A stretch of DNA of 8,820 nt from an uncultured Propionibacteriaceae bacterium (GCA_947038745.1 CAMQXE010000042.1:1-8820); one strand, 5' to 3'; positions 1-7,617 are shown, counted from the stretch's first letter. Notes: generated by a model not told the origin, from the letters alone. Program-made: numbers and translations.

Positions 1-1745
1 CAGTATTCCCCATCGACGAGCGCACCACGGAATACCTACGTCTGACAGGTCGTGACGAGGAGCAGGTTGCTCTTGTGGAGGCTTATGCCAAGGCGCAGGG
101 CTTGTGGCTCGATCCGGCTGCTGAACCGCGATTCTCGGAGAAGCTGGAACTGGATCTAGGCACAGTCATTCCTTCGATTGCTGGCCCGAAGCGTCCGCAG
201 GACCGGATCAAGCTCAGCGAGTCTCAGACTGCGTTCCAGCGTGATGTGCAAAGCTACACCGATGATCCGGCGAAGAAGGTCCCGGTCACGCTTGCTGACG
301 GTACTTCATTTGAGTTCGCTCACGGCATGCTTGGTGTTGCGGCCATCACCTCGTGCACGAATACATCGAACCCGTCGGTCATGTTGGGTGCTGGATTGGT
401 AGCGAAGAAGGCTGCGGATCTTGGCCTTACCCGCAAGCCATGGGTCAAGACGACGCTGGGCCCAGGCTCCAAGGTAGCCACTGAATACCTGGCCAAGGCG
501 GGTCTGCTGAGCTCACTAGAAGCAATCGACTTTGACGTCGTGGGTTATGGTTGCACCATCTGCATCGGTAACACCGGTCCGCTGGTTCCTGAGGTATCGC
601 AGGCGATCAATGAGCACAACCTCACCGCGACAGCAGTCCTTTCCGGTAACCGTAACTTCGAAGGCCGGATCAGCCCAGACGTCAAGATGAACTATCTTGC
701 TAGCCCGATGTTGGTCATCGTCTACGCGCTCGCGGGCACTATGGACATCGACCTTTACAACGATCCGATTGGCCAAGGCAAGGATGGCCAGGATGTCTAC
801 ATGCGCGACATTTGGCCGACTCAGGCTGAGATTGATGAGTGTGAAGCCCGAACAGTGACCTCAGACTTGTTCAAGAAGGTCTATATCGACGTATTTGCTG
901 GCGGCACGGAATGGCAGCAGCTTGATACTCCTGAAGGCGAAACTTTTGCCTGGAATGAGGATTCAACCTACGTTCGCCGTGGCCCATACTTCGACGATAT
1001 GCCGCTGGAGCCAAAGCCTGTCACTGATATTCACAGCGCCCGTGCTTTGCTCAAGTTGGGTGACTCGGTTACTACCGATCACATCTCCCCAGCATCGTCG
1101 ATTCCGGCTAACTCCCCGGCAGCGAAATACCTGACTGAACACGGCGTTGAGCGCAAAGACTTCAACAGCTACGGCTCACGTCGTGGAAACCACGAAGTCA
1201 TGGTCCGGGGCACGTTCGCTAACATCCGCTTGCGTAACCAGATCGCACCAGGTACCGAAGGCGGTTACACCCGTGACTTCACCTTGGCTGATGGTCCGGT
1301 CACGACGGTGTATGAAGCATCGATGAACTACCAGGCGCAGGGCACTCCGTTGGTAGTTCTTGCCGGTAAGGAATACGGCACGGGATCATCTCGTGACTGG
1401 GCGGCTAAGGGCACGATGCTGTTGGGTATCAAGGCAGCGATTGCAGAGTCCTTTGAACGGATTCACCGCTCCAACCTCATTGGTATGGGTGTTATGCCGT
1501 TGCAGTTCCCAGAAGGCGAGACTGCCGATAGCTTGGGTCTGAGCGGCGAGGAGAGCTTCGACATTCTCGGAATCGAGCAACTTAACGAGCATGTCACTCC
1601 GAAGACCTTGCGCGTTATCGCTACCAAGCCGGACGGTTCTACCGTCGAGTTCGATGCGACGGTGCGTATCGATACCCCAGGTGAAGCTGATTACTACCGC
1701 AACGGTGGTATTTTGCAGTTCGTTTTGCGTAATCTCGCAAAGTAA
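1..1745 (+). CDS. acnA: Aconitate hydratase (aconitase A), 5'-truncated by the window edge
   Basis: This enzyme isomerises citrate to isocitrate through cis-aconitate in the cytoplasmic TCA cycle. The reading frame (codons from base 3) is open from the left edge, so the GTG at 75 is internal; about 581 C-terminal residues of a protein usually near 900 aa are visible. All three 4Fe-4S ligands are present: the Cys of [10 protein letters not shown] (codon 354-356) and both Cys of the CTIC motif (552-554, 561-563). The C-terminal swivel domain follows, with [21 protein letters not shown] and [14 protein letters not shown], the last two being substrate-contacting loops of the family. Nothing looks broken. 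The stop is TAA, followed 17 nt later by a strong hairpin. The AcnA/IRP1 type is preferred over AcnB from motif order and sequence. The promoter and N-terminus lie outside the window. Confidence 0.97.
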   Translation, partial: VFPIDERTTEYLRLTGRDEEQVALVEAYAKAQGLWLDPAAEPRFSEKLELDLGTVIPSIAGPKRPQDRIKLSESQTAFQRDVQSYTDDPAKKVPVTLADGTSFEFAHGMLGVAAITSCTNTSNPSVMLGAGLVAKKAADLGLTRKPWVKTTLGPGSKVATEYLAKAGLLSSLEAIDFDVVGYGCTICIGNTGPLVPEVSQAINEHNLTATAVLSGNRNFEGRISPDVKMNYLASPMLVIVYALAGTMDIDLYNDPIGQGKDGQDVYMRDIWPTQAEIDECEARTVTSDLFKKVYIDVFAGGTEWQQLDTPEGETFAWNEDSTYVRRGPYFDDMPLEPKPVTDIHSARALLKLGDSVTTDHISPASSIPANSPAAKYLTEHGVERKDFNSYGSRRGNHEVMVRGTFANIRLRNQIAPGTEGGYTRDFTLADGPVTTVYEASMNYQAQGTPLVVLAGKEYGTGSSRDWAAKGTMLLGIKAAIAESFERIHRSNLIGMGVMPLQFPEGETADSLGLSGEESFDILGIEQLNEHVTPKTLRVIATKPDGSTVEFDATVRIDTPGEADYYRNGGILQFVLRNLAK

Positions 1746-1762
1746 AACTACAGAACAAAACG

Positions 1763-1794
1763 ATGTCCCGCGTAGCTATGGCTACGCGGGACAT
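1763..1794 (+). terminator. 14-bp perfect hairpin after aconitase, probable terminator
   Basis: The arms at 1763-1776 and 1781-1794 are perfectly complementary (14 bp, GC-rich core) around a TATG loop. The hairpin begins 18 nt past the aconitase stop, the usual place for a terminator. The downstream side has only a weak T-rich stretch (ATTGCAGTTGTTG), so it is not a textbook rho-independent terminator for the + strand. On the minus strand the hairpin is followed by CGTTTTGTTCTG, which is somewhat better. Many actinobacterial terminators lack a U-tract, so + strand termination is the likelier role; an mRNA-stabilising 3' end is the alternative. Confidence 0.6.
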
Positions 1795-1802
1795 TGCAGT
1801 TG

Positions 1803-1830
1803 TTGGGGCAGACGCCGCATTGGCTAAACT
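1803..1830 (+). promoter_or_regulatory. Candidate promoter of the membrane protein gene
   Basis: A -10-like TAAACT (1825-1830) follows a weak -35-like TTGGGG (1803-1808) at 16 bp. The -10 box ends 7 nt before the ATG at 1838, so transcription would begin at or next to that ATG and give a leaderless mRNA. This is inference from hexamer similarity and spacing only. Confidence 0.3.
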
Positions 1831-1837
1831 GCTCCTT

Positions 1838-2392
1838 ATGACCCCGGCTAATCGACGTCGCCAAGATCGTTTAAGCGATTCGCACCTTAACGATGACGAT
1901 GTCAGCGGTATCCGTGTGCTGTGGACTAGACCACAAGAGCAACCCAGCGGCGGACTGCGCGTAGCCTGGTCCTACGCAATTGGTTTCCTGGTAGCGGTGC
2001 TAGCAATTCCTGTGGGCTGGACTATCGCCAATTCGCTATATAACTCCGGGACGGTATGTCGTGAGTCGGAGAGCTTTGCTTGCCCGGTACTAACGATTGC
2101 AGGCACCATAGGGCTACTTACTGCCATATTGCTGGTTTTGGGCGGTTGGTGGTTTCGGCTGGGCTGGCAGTGGGGATTGGTATTCGTTGCAATAGTTCTA
2201 GGGATCATAGAGATCGTGGTGGACCCACTCTCGCCCTGGACTCTTCTGAGCATCCTTGCTCCTGCAATTGCAGCTTTGCTTACCGATCCAGACCCAAAGG
2301 GAAAACGTCCACGCTGGATCAGCTCTGCGGCAGTAGTTCTCGTTGCCGGAGGGTACTTTATCTTTTCTGTTGTGGCTGCACTGGCTCCCTAA
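1838..2392 (+). CDS. Small multi-pass membrane protein of unknown function
   Basis: I do not recognise the family. From the ATG at 1838 the product is 184 aa. The N-terminus (about 1-42) is hydrophilic and Arg-rich, including RRRQDR, and probably cytoplasmic. Hydrophobic segments follow at about 43-65, 83-105, 108-128, 133-148 and 161-183. The loop between the first two holds two cysteines (C74 and C82); if the N-terminus is inside, this loop faces outward and the pair could form a disulfide. A basic loop (DPKGKRPR, 152-159) precedes the last helix. An in-frame ATG at 1763 would add 25 residues but lies in the aconitase hairpin, so I prefer 1838, which has a -10-like box 7 nt upstream. The gene ends 37 nt before dxs in the same direction, so co-transcription is possible. 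No catalytic or transporter signature is visible. Confidence 0.75.
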   Translation: MTPANRRRQDRLSDSHLNDDDVSGIRVLWTRPQEQPSGGLRVAWSYAIGFLVAVLAIPVGWTIANSLYNSGTVCRESESFACPVLTIAGTIGLLTAILLVLGGWWFRLGWQWGLVFVAIVLGIIEIVVDPLSPWTLLSILAPAIAALLTDPDPKGKRPRWISSAAVVLVAGGYFIFSVVAALAP

Positions 2393-2396
2393 ATAG

Positions 2397-2422
2397 GTGG
2401 ACCGAGGGTTAGTGGCTATCCT
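2397..2422 (+). promoter_or_regulatory. Candidate dxs promoter (leaderless arrangement)
   Basis: TATCCT (2417-2422) is a good -10-like box lying 7 nt before the dxs ATG at 2430, placing the expected transcription start at the A of the ATG. A poor -35-like GTGGAC (2397-2402) sits only 14 bp upstream, so the -35 is doubtful. There is no Shine-Dalgarno at a usable distance from 2430, which supports leaderless expression or read-through from the upstream gene. Inference only. Confidence 0.3.
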
Positions 2423-2429
2423 TGAATGC

Positions 2430-4301
2430 ATGCCAATTCTCGATCAGATTCATAGCCCTGCAGATTTGCAGGGATTATCTGATCGGCAGCTCACGATCTT
2501 GGCAAAAGAGATCCGGCAGTTCCTCATCGCCAATGTTGCCCAGACCGGTGGGCACCTTGGTCCGAACTTGGGTGTGGTGGAACTCACCGTCGCGCTTCAC
2601 CGAGTATTCGATTCGCCGAATGACCCGATTTTGTTCGATACCGGGCACCAAAGTTACGTTCACAAGATCTTGACCGGACGTCGGGAACAATTCGCTACGT
2701 TGCGTCAAGAAGGCGGATTATCGGGTTACCCCAGCCGTAGCGAGTCTGACCATGACTGGATTGAGTCCTCTCATGCGTCGGCGGCATTATCCTGGGGCGA
2801 AGGCATGGCCAAGGGCTTCAAGCTACGTGGCGAAACTGACCGTACGGTTGTAGTCGTCGTTGGCGATGGAGCCCTCACTGGCGGTATGGCATGGGAGGCG
2901 CTCAACACCATCGCGGTTGAAGAAGATCTGCGCTTAGTCATCGTCGTCAATGACAATGGGCGTAGCTATACCCCAACAGTGGGCGGACTGTCGCGCCAGC
3001 TCTCGACGATTCGCACGGACCCGCGCTACGAAGACGTACTCTCGGTCTTGAAGAAGGCAGTGTCGCGCACGCCGCTGGTGGGTAAACCTGCCTACGACTT
3101 TATGCACGGGCTCAAGGTCGGGCTCAAGGATTTCATCGCGCCGCAGAGCCTTTTTGCTGATCTGGGCTTGAAATATCTCGGGCCGATTGACGGTCACGAC
3201 GAATCGGCGCTGGAAGCGGCCTTGATTCAGGCCAAGAAGTACGAAGGCCCTGTCATCGTGCATGCCATCACGACCAAGGGCAAGGGTTTCGCTGCTGCTG
3301 AGGACCATGAAGAAGATCGGTTCCATGCGGTGGGACGGATTGACCCAGTGACTGGCGCAGCACTCAGCGGCGAACCTGAACAGTCGTGGACACAAATCTT
3401 TGCCGATGAAATGGTCGCGCTCGGGGCTCAGCATCCTGAGCTGGTGGGTATCACTGCTGCGATGTTGCACCCAGTGGGGTTAGGCCCCTTTGCTCAGGCC
3501 TATCCAGAGCGGACTTTTGACGTCGGTATTGCCGAACAGCATGCCGTCGCTTCTGCCGCAGGTCTAGCTCGGGCTGGGATGCACCCGGTAGTCGCGGTCT
3601 ATTCCACCTTCTTGAACCGGGCTTTTGACCAGGTCTTAATGGATGTTGCGCTACATCAGCTTGGCGTGACATTCGTCCTAGACCGTGCTGGAGTCACTGG
3701 AACCGATGGTGCTTCACACAATGGCATGTGGGATACCTCGATTTTGGGCATTATTCCTGGATTACAGCTCACCGCACCGCGTGATGGACAAAGACTACGC
3801 GAAGCACTGTCCCAGGCCGTGAGCGTCGATAATGCGCCCACGGTTATTCGGTACTGCAAGGAGCCGGTTGGTCCTGCTATCCCAGCGCTAAGAACGGTTG
3901 CTGGGACTGACGTCATTCGAGACGTCGATGATCCGCAGGTCGTGATCGTCGGTTACGGCCCCATGGTCGCGGTCGCGGTTGATGTCGCAGACCAGCTAGC
4001 CCAGCTTGGTATTGCGTGTCGAGTTGTCGATCCGGTCTGGGCGTTGCCAGTATCAGAGTCATTAGTAGATTTCGCTCGTGACGTTGATCTCGTTGTCACC
4101 ATCGAAGATGGCGGGCTTGTTGGTGGGCTTGGTTCCCGATTGGCTCTAGAGCTGCGCCAGCGCGAGATTACGACTCCGGTGCGTGATTACGGTATCGCTG
4201 CTGAGTTCTTGCCGCATGCTAGCCGCGAGTCGCTGTTGCGGCAGTTAGGGCTTACCGCTACGGACATGACGAAAGAAATCGCATCCCGACTTAACTCGTA
4301 A
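2430..4301 (+). CDS. dxs: 1-deoxy-D-xylulose-5-phosphate synthase
   Basis: DXS condenses pyruvate and glyceraldehyde 3-phosphate, with thiamine diphosphate and Mg2+, to form DXP, the entry step of the MEP pathway to isoprenoids; DXP is also a thiamine precursor. With the ATG at 2430 the protein has 623 aa, normal for the family. It shows the DTGHQSYVHK region (70-79), the ThDP/Mg motif GDGALTGG (145-152) with NDN (174-176), GPIDGHD (251-257), the pyrimidine-domain DVGIAEQHAV with catalytic Glu369, and HNGMWDTS (430-437). The C-terminal transketolase-like domain is complete. GTG codons at 2397 and 2412 are in frame, but DXS proteins start just before the SP-x-DL segment, which favours 2430. 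The stop lies inside the 3' end of the opposing RNase D gene. Confidence 0.97.
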   Translation: MPILDQIHSPADLQGLSDRQLTILAKEIRQFLIANVAQTGGHLGPNLGVVELTVALHRVFDSPNDPILFDTGHQSYVHKILTGRREQFATLRQEGGLSGYPSRSESDHDWIESSHASAALSWGEGMAKGFKLRGETDRTVVVVVGDGALTGGMAWEALNTIAVEEDLRLVIVVNDNGRSYTPTVGGLSRQLSTIRTDPRYEDVLSVLKKAVSRTPLVGKPAYDFMHGLKVGLKDFIAPQSLFADLGLKYLGPIDGHDESALEAALIQAKKYEGPVIVHAITTKGKGFAAAEDHEEDRFHAVGRIDPVTGAALSGEPEQSWTQIFADEMVALGAQHPELVGITAAMLHPVGLGPFAQAYPERTFDVGIAEQHAVASAAGLARAGMHPVVAVYSTFLNRAFDQVLMDVALHQLGVTFVLDRAGVTGTDGASHNGMWDTSILGIIPGLQLTAPRDGQRLREALSQAVSVDNAPTVIRYCKEPVGPAIPALRTVAGTDVIRDVDDPQVVIVGYGPMVAVAVDVADQLAQLGIACRVVDPVWALPVSESLVDFARDVDLVVTIEDGGLVGGLGSRLALELRQREITTPVRDYGIAAEFLPHASRESLLRQLGLTATDMTKEIASRLNS

Positions 4302-5553
4302 GCTCCGTTGCCCAAGCGCTTGCAATAAGGGGAGCAATCTGGTTGGCCTGCCACAGACGTGCGCCGCAGCGGATAAGTTGATCGGAGATGCTGGCTTCTG
4401 TGAAGCCATCTGGCTCCCACGCTAGCTGACGTAGCTGCCCTGGGGAGCAAACATTTTCCGCAGGCATGGTGAGCTGTTCAGCCAGATCAAGCTGGAGCTG
4501 GCGTACCAATTCCCAGCGGGCAAAAGCCTCTGGATAGTACTGTTCCCAGGCTTTCATCGACGTAGGCGGGCCGTCATGGGTCCGATTTTTCTGTGGAAAA
4601 GCTGAGCTTGGCAGCGTGGAAACTGTATCAATGACGCTAAGCCAGTTATTTTCATAGCGGTGCGCCATTCGATGCTTTAAGCCATCGATAGTGCGAAGAT
4701 CAGCGCGGTTAGGCCAATAGCCGCGTTTAGCGTCTACTAAAGCACAAAGCGCAACAAGAGCACGATCGTTGACGATCCGACCTGGCCCTTTATCGAGCTT
4801 GCGGGCCAAGCTATCGCGTTCTTCATAGAGCCCGCGAGCCAATGCGAGTTGTGCTGGGGTCTTGAGACTGTGTAGGCCTGAAAGACGTCGCCACGGATCT
4901 TCACGTTGTTCTGGCTCAGCACCAGCTCCAGCTCCAGCTCCAGCGACAAGCATGGCAAAGTCTTCACGCGCCCAGTCAAGTTTTCCAGCGGATTCTAGAC
5001 GCTTTTCCATGACATCACGCAGTGGAATAAGTAGCTCAACGTCAAGAGCAGCGTAAACCAACCAGTCGTCAGGGAGAGGACGCCGAGACCAGTCTGCTGC
5101 AGAATGTTCCTTGCGTAGGTGAACACCACATTCTTGAGCGATCAGCGAGCCAAGGCCGACTTTTGGGTCGCCAAGGAGCCGTCCAGCAAGTTCAGTATCG
5201 AATAACGTCGTGGGTAGCATTCCTTCCGCTGCTAGACATGGCAGGTCTTGGGTCGCGGCATGGATGATCCACTCAGCATCAGAAATTGCGTCGCCTAGCG
5301 CCGTCAGCCCATGAAAGGCAGTGGGGTCAATGAGGAAAGTCCCAGACCCGGTACGGCGCAATTGGATGAGGTATGCCCGACCGCTGTAACGAAAGCCTTG
5401 GGCACGCTCTGCATCAATAGCGACTGGTCCAGTTCCCGCGCGCAAAGAGATGATCGCTGCTGCGAGTTCAGCGTCAGTTTTAATTACTGGAGGGACGCCT
5501 TCTGCAGGACTTTCCAGAGTAGGTAGTTCTTGCTCGGGAGTTTCACTACTCAT
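4291..5553 (-). CDS. rnd: Ribonuclease D-like 3'-5' exonuclease with HRDC domain
   Basis: RNase D enzymes trim the 3' ends of tRNA precursors and other structured RNAs in the cytoplasm. The 420-aa product carries a DEDDy exonuclease domain: ExoI with D47 and E49 (IDAER), ExoII with H98 and D103 (IHAATQD), and ExoIII Y167-x3-D171 (YAALD). An HRDC nucleic-acid-binding domain follows at about 218-300, then a C-terminal region about 100 aa long, as in other actinobacterial members. A nine-residue Ala-Gly linker (204-212), encoded by a hexanucleotide repeat, separates the exonuclease and HRDC domains. The ATG at 5553 overlaps the DUF3000 stop (ATGA), so translation is probably coupled; only weak ribosome-binding similarity precedes it. 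The 3' end overlaps dxs by 11 bp, tail to tail. The substrate in this organism is not shown by the sequence. Confidence 0.93.
   Translation of the reverse strand: MSSETPEQELPTLESPAEGVPPVIKTDAELAAAIISLRAGTGPVAIDAERAQGFRYSGRAYLIQLRRTGSGTFLIDPTAFHGLTALGDAISDAEWIIHAATQDLPCLAAEGMLPTTLFDTELAGRLLGDPKVGLGSLIAQECGVHLRKEHSAADWSRRPLPDDWLVYAALDVELLIPLRDVMEKRLESAGKLDWAREDFAMLVAGAGAGAGAEPEQREDPWRRLSGLHSLKTPAQLALARGLYEERDSLARKLDKGPGRIVNDRALVALCALVDAKRGYWPNRADLRTIDGLKHRMAHRYENNWLSVIDTVSTLPSSAFPQKNRTHDGPPTSMKAWEQYYPEAFARWELVRQLQLDLAEQLTMPAENVCSPGQLRQLAWEPDGFTEASISDQLIRCGARLWQANQIAPLIASAWATELTS
4918..4944 (-). repeat. In-frame hexanucleotide repeat encoding an Ala-Gly linker in rnd
   Basis: On the minus strand GCTGGA is repeated three times in tandem, followed by one diverged copy (GCTGGT) and a half copy (GCT). 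It encodes alternating Ala-Gly at residues 204-212 of RNase D. Because the unit is two codons, slippage would change the linker length without shifting the frame. Confidence 0.85.
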
Positions 5554-6146
5554 CGCTTAGCCCATCGAGGATTTGGGAAGGCAACTATGCCCTCAGGAAT
5601 TGGCGGAAGATCGCAGACATAGCACAAGAGCTGCTGCCAAGCAGATAGATGTGCAGTTAAACCGTCACCGGTGGAGTCGAGTAGGGGAGTCCATGAGGCT
5701 CTAATTTCCATTTCGCTGCGGGCAGGTTCATCAGCGATGCCGCCAAAGGCTTGGCTACTGACGAAGGTTACGGTACCGGCAGCCGCGCTGTAGCTAGCGT
5801 TGCAATCATCTAGTGCGCTTGTTAGCCAAGACCAGCCAACGCCAGTGAGATAAGGATCTGTAGCAAGATCAGGTTCAATTTCGGCTTTGACGTAGGATAC
5901 GCAGCGGAACTGGCCATCTCCCCATGCGGGATTTCCTGCAGGGTCATGGAGCAAAATCAAGCGCCCGTTACCTAGCTCTTGCCCACGCGCATCAACATCA
6001 GCGGCGATAGCGACGGAATAGGGGGCGATTCGCTGCGGGGGCGGTATTTCTTCGACGCTGATCTCAGCGCGCCACGACATCACCATCAGACTCTCCATCG
6101 CTGTCGCAAACCGTGTAGGAAGAGCAGCTAGGGGAGTTTTGGTCAT
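5550..6146 (-). CDS. DUF3000 family protein
   Basis: The 198-aa product matches the actinobacterial DUF3000 family as I remember it: a PPPQRIAPYSVAI segment (35-47), GRLILLHDPAG (61-71), the core GVGWSWLTSALD (102-113), a GTVT..SS.AFGG stretch (124-136), EIRASWTPL (147-155) and a C-terminal LCYVCDLPP.PEG segment (174-186). No signal peptide, membrane segment or catalytic motif is visible, so it is probably a soluble cytoplasmic protein. Its function is unknown. The stop overlaps the RNase D start (ATGA), implying one mRNA and coupled translation, and msrB lies 51 nt upstream on the same strand. No Shine-Dalgarno precedes the ATG; instead a near-perfect hairpin ends 3 nt before it. A role in RNA metabolism is a guess from linkage to rnd, nothing more. 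Confidence 0.88.
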   Translation of the reverse strand: MTKTPLAALPTRFATAMESLMVMSWRAEISVEEIPPPQRIAPYSVAIAADVDARGQELGNGRLILLHDPAGNPAWGDGQFRCVSYVKAEIEPDLATDPYLTGVGWSWLTSALDDCNASYSAAAGTVTFVSSQAFGGIADEPARSEMEIRASWTPLLDSTGDGLTAHLSAWQQLLCYVCDLPPIPEGIVAFPNPRWAKR

Positions 6147-6149
6147 GGG

Positions 6150-6175
6150 TTGAGGCTAGCTGGGGCTAACCTCAA
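6150..6175 (-). promoter_or_regulatory. Hairpin in the msrB-DUF3000 gap, 3 nt before the DUF3000 start
   Basis: Arms at 6150-6160 and 6165-6175 form an 11-bp stem around a four-base loop (CCCA in the minus-strand RNA). The single non-Watson-Crick position is a G-U wobble in the minus-strand RNA but a C-A mismatch in plus-strand RNA, so the structure suits the msrB>DUF3000 transcript. No U-tract follows. It could attenuate transcription, block or position ribosomes at DUF3000, or mark a processed mRNA end. Confidence 0.5.
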
Positions 6176-6197
6176 GATAACGTTGCCACGCCGGGCA

Positions 6198-6602
6198 TCA
6201 TGGCTGAGTCGGGCTAAAGGTCAGACAGATCGAGTTAATGCAGAAGCGTTCATCGGTAGGGGTGTCATAGCCTTCACCAGCGAAGACATGGCCAAGATGG
6301 CTATCGCAGTTGGCGCACCGAACCTCAGTGCGGGGAGGGCCTGGGATCGTCGTATCTGTGAGGTAATGGACGCGGTCTTGGGCTAGAGGAGCAAAGAATG
6401 CAGGCCAACCACAGTGACTATCAAATTTTTCAGTGGAGCCGAAGAGTTCGCTACCACACCCCTTGCAGGAGTAGTTGCCGTGGGACGTCGAGTGGGTGAA
6501 CTCACCGATACCTGGCGCCTCGGTTCCTGCCTCGCGCAAGACGCGGTACTCGAAGGCGGAGAGGCGCTTCTTCCATTCGGCTTCGGTCAGATGAAAAGTC
6601 AT
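6198..6602 (-). CDS. msrB: Peptide-methionine (R)-S-oxide reductase MsrB
   Basis: MsrB reduces methionine R-sulfoxide in proteins after oxidative damage, normally using thioredoxin. From the ATG at 6602 it has 134 aa, the usual size of a stand-alone enzyme. The zinc site is intact: C46/C49 (CKGC) and C96/C99 (CANC). HLGHVF (102-107) is present, and C121 in RFCINS is the catalytic Cys. C64 in HCGWPAF sits where the resolving Cys is expected. C126 (INSICL) is an extra cysteine where most members have Ala-Ser. A GTG at 6623 would add seven residues; it has TACCCT 6 nt upstream and could be a leaderless start, while the ATG has only GGAG at a too-short 2 nt. I kept the ATG from family alignment. 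It is the first gene of a probable msrB-DUF3000-rnd operon. Confidence 0.95.
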   Translation of the reverse strand: MTFHLTEAEWKKRLSAFEYRVLREAGTEAPGIGEFTHSTSHGNYSCKGCGSELFGSTEKFDSHCGWPAFFAPLAQDRVHYLTDTTIPGPPRTEVRCANCDSHLGHVFAGEGYDTPTDERFCINSICLTFSPTQP

Positions 6603-6629
6603 AACTCCACTGTGCCATGGCACTCAACT

Positions 6630-6635
6630 AGGGTA
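6630..6635 (-). promoter_or_regulatory. Candidate -10 box for msrB
   Basis: TACCCT on the minus strand lies 6 nt before an in-frame GTG (6621-6623) and 27 nt before the preferred ATG. No -35-like hexamer is seen at 16-18 bp. It lies in the msrB/PPK2 divergent gap, the only place for the operon's promoter, but rests on one hexamer. Confidence 0.25.
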
Positions 6636-6757
6636 TGCGTTACGGCATGCTGGTTAGCCTCCCACTGCCATGTGATGAGTATTCGGGCACACTTAAGTGC
6701 ATGGACATGACCCAGACCTTTGCTGCTGATACTGATGGCTGTGACTACACGGTAGCG

Positions 6758-7609
6758 ATGCAAGATCCCATCACCTCGTTGTTGCGTGCTCCGGCTGGTC
6801 CGATCACATTGGCAGATTTTGATACCCGAGCCACCACTGGTTTTCCGAGCCAGAAAGGTAAGGCTGCTGCGGCGTCGCTCACGGAGACGATTGCGCCGAT
6901 TTTGGCACGCCAGCAAGAACAACTCTTTGCAGGTGGGCGTTCCAGCGATGAAGCTCGCAGAGTTTTGTTGGTATTGCAGGGGATGGATACCTCAGGCAAG
7001 GGCGGGGTTATCTCAAACGTCATTGGCATGGTCAATCCTCAAGGAGTGCAGATCACGGCATTCAAGACACCAACGCCACAAGAGCTTTCCCATGATTTCT
7101 TATGGAGAATCGATAATGCCAAGCCAAAGGCGGGGATGATCGGTATCTTTGATCGTTCGCACTATGAGGACGTGTTGATCGCGCGAGTGAATAATCTGGT
7201 TCCGGACGCTATCTGGCAGGATCGCTATCAGCAGATCAACGAGTGGGAAGCCAAACTTGTCCACGAAGAAAACACCACGATCATCAAGTGCTTCCTTCAC
7301 CTGAGCAAAGATGAGCAAAAGCAGCGTCTTGCAAAGCGGCTAGAAGATCCCAAAAAATACTGGAAGTACAGCCCTGGGGACCTTGCTGCACGCGCACACT
7401 GGGATGAGTATCAAACAGCCTATGAAGCTGCGCTAACGAATTGCAATACCGAGGCGGCGCCCTGGTACATCGTTCCAGCAGATCGAAAGTGGTACCGCAA
7501 CTGGGCCGTTGCTGAAATCTTGACTCAAGCCCTTGATGGGTTAGATCTTGATTGGCCACCAGCCCAGTTCGATGTAGCTACAGAGAAAGCCAGAGTTGCA
7601 GCAAGCTAG
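6758..7609 (+). CDS. Polyphosphate kinase 2 family protein (polyphosphate:nucleotide phosphotransferase)
   Basis: PPK2 enzymes transfer phosphate between polyphosphate and nucleoside mono- or diphosphates in the cytoplasm. Counting from the ATG at 6758 (283 aa), the Walker A loop is GMDTSGKGG (75-83), the Walker B-like motif is DRSHYEDVL (132-140), and the lid is about 193-218 (KRLEDPKKYW to HWDEY). The end has APWYIVPADRKWYRNWAV (234-251), a strong PPK2 hallmark. The single-domain architecture and the SHYEDVL..RV.NLVP stretch resemble class III-like enzymes that can phosphorylate both AMP and ADP, but class is inferred from remembered homologues. The frame is open back to 6635, with ATGs at 6647, 6701 and 6707; family members begin just before the LLR.P segment, so 6758 is preferred. 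None of these starts has a clear ribosome-binding site. It is monocistronic, diverging from msrB and converging on the next gene 8 bp away. Confidence 0.92.
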   Translation: MQDPITSLLRAPAGPITLADFDTRATTGFPSQKGKAAAASLTETIAPILARQQEQLFAGGRSSDEARRVLLVLQGMDTSGKGGVISNVIGMVNPQGVQITAFKTPTPQELSHDFLWRIDNAKPKAGMIGIFDRSHYEDVLIARVNNLVPDAIWQDRYQQINEWEAKLVHEENTTIIKCFLHLSKDEQKQRLAKRLEDPKKYWKYSPGDLAARAHWDEYQTAYEAALTNCNTEAAPWYIVPADRKWYRNWAVAEILTQALDGLDLDWPPAQFDVATEKARVAAS

Positions 7610-7617
7610 CGGTCCTT

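Noticed and set aside
2393..2429. TPP riboswitch before dxs
   Set aside because: DXS uses thiamine diphosphate and feeds its synthesis, but the gap is only 37 nt, too short for the aptamer, and no THI-box sequence is seen.
2934..3470. 178-aa open frame antisense to dxs
   Set aside because: It is the reverse shadow of a fully conserved enzyme and shows no independent start signals or recognisable family.
6150..6710. Two plus-strand open frames (6150-6386 and 6414-6710) opposite msrB
   Set aside because: Both are antisense to a clear MsrB with all catalytic residues; no ribosome-binding site or family resemblance.
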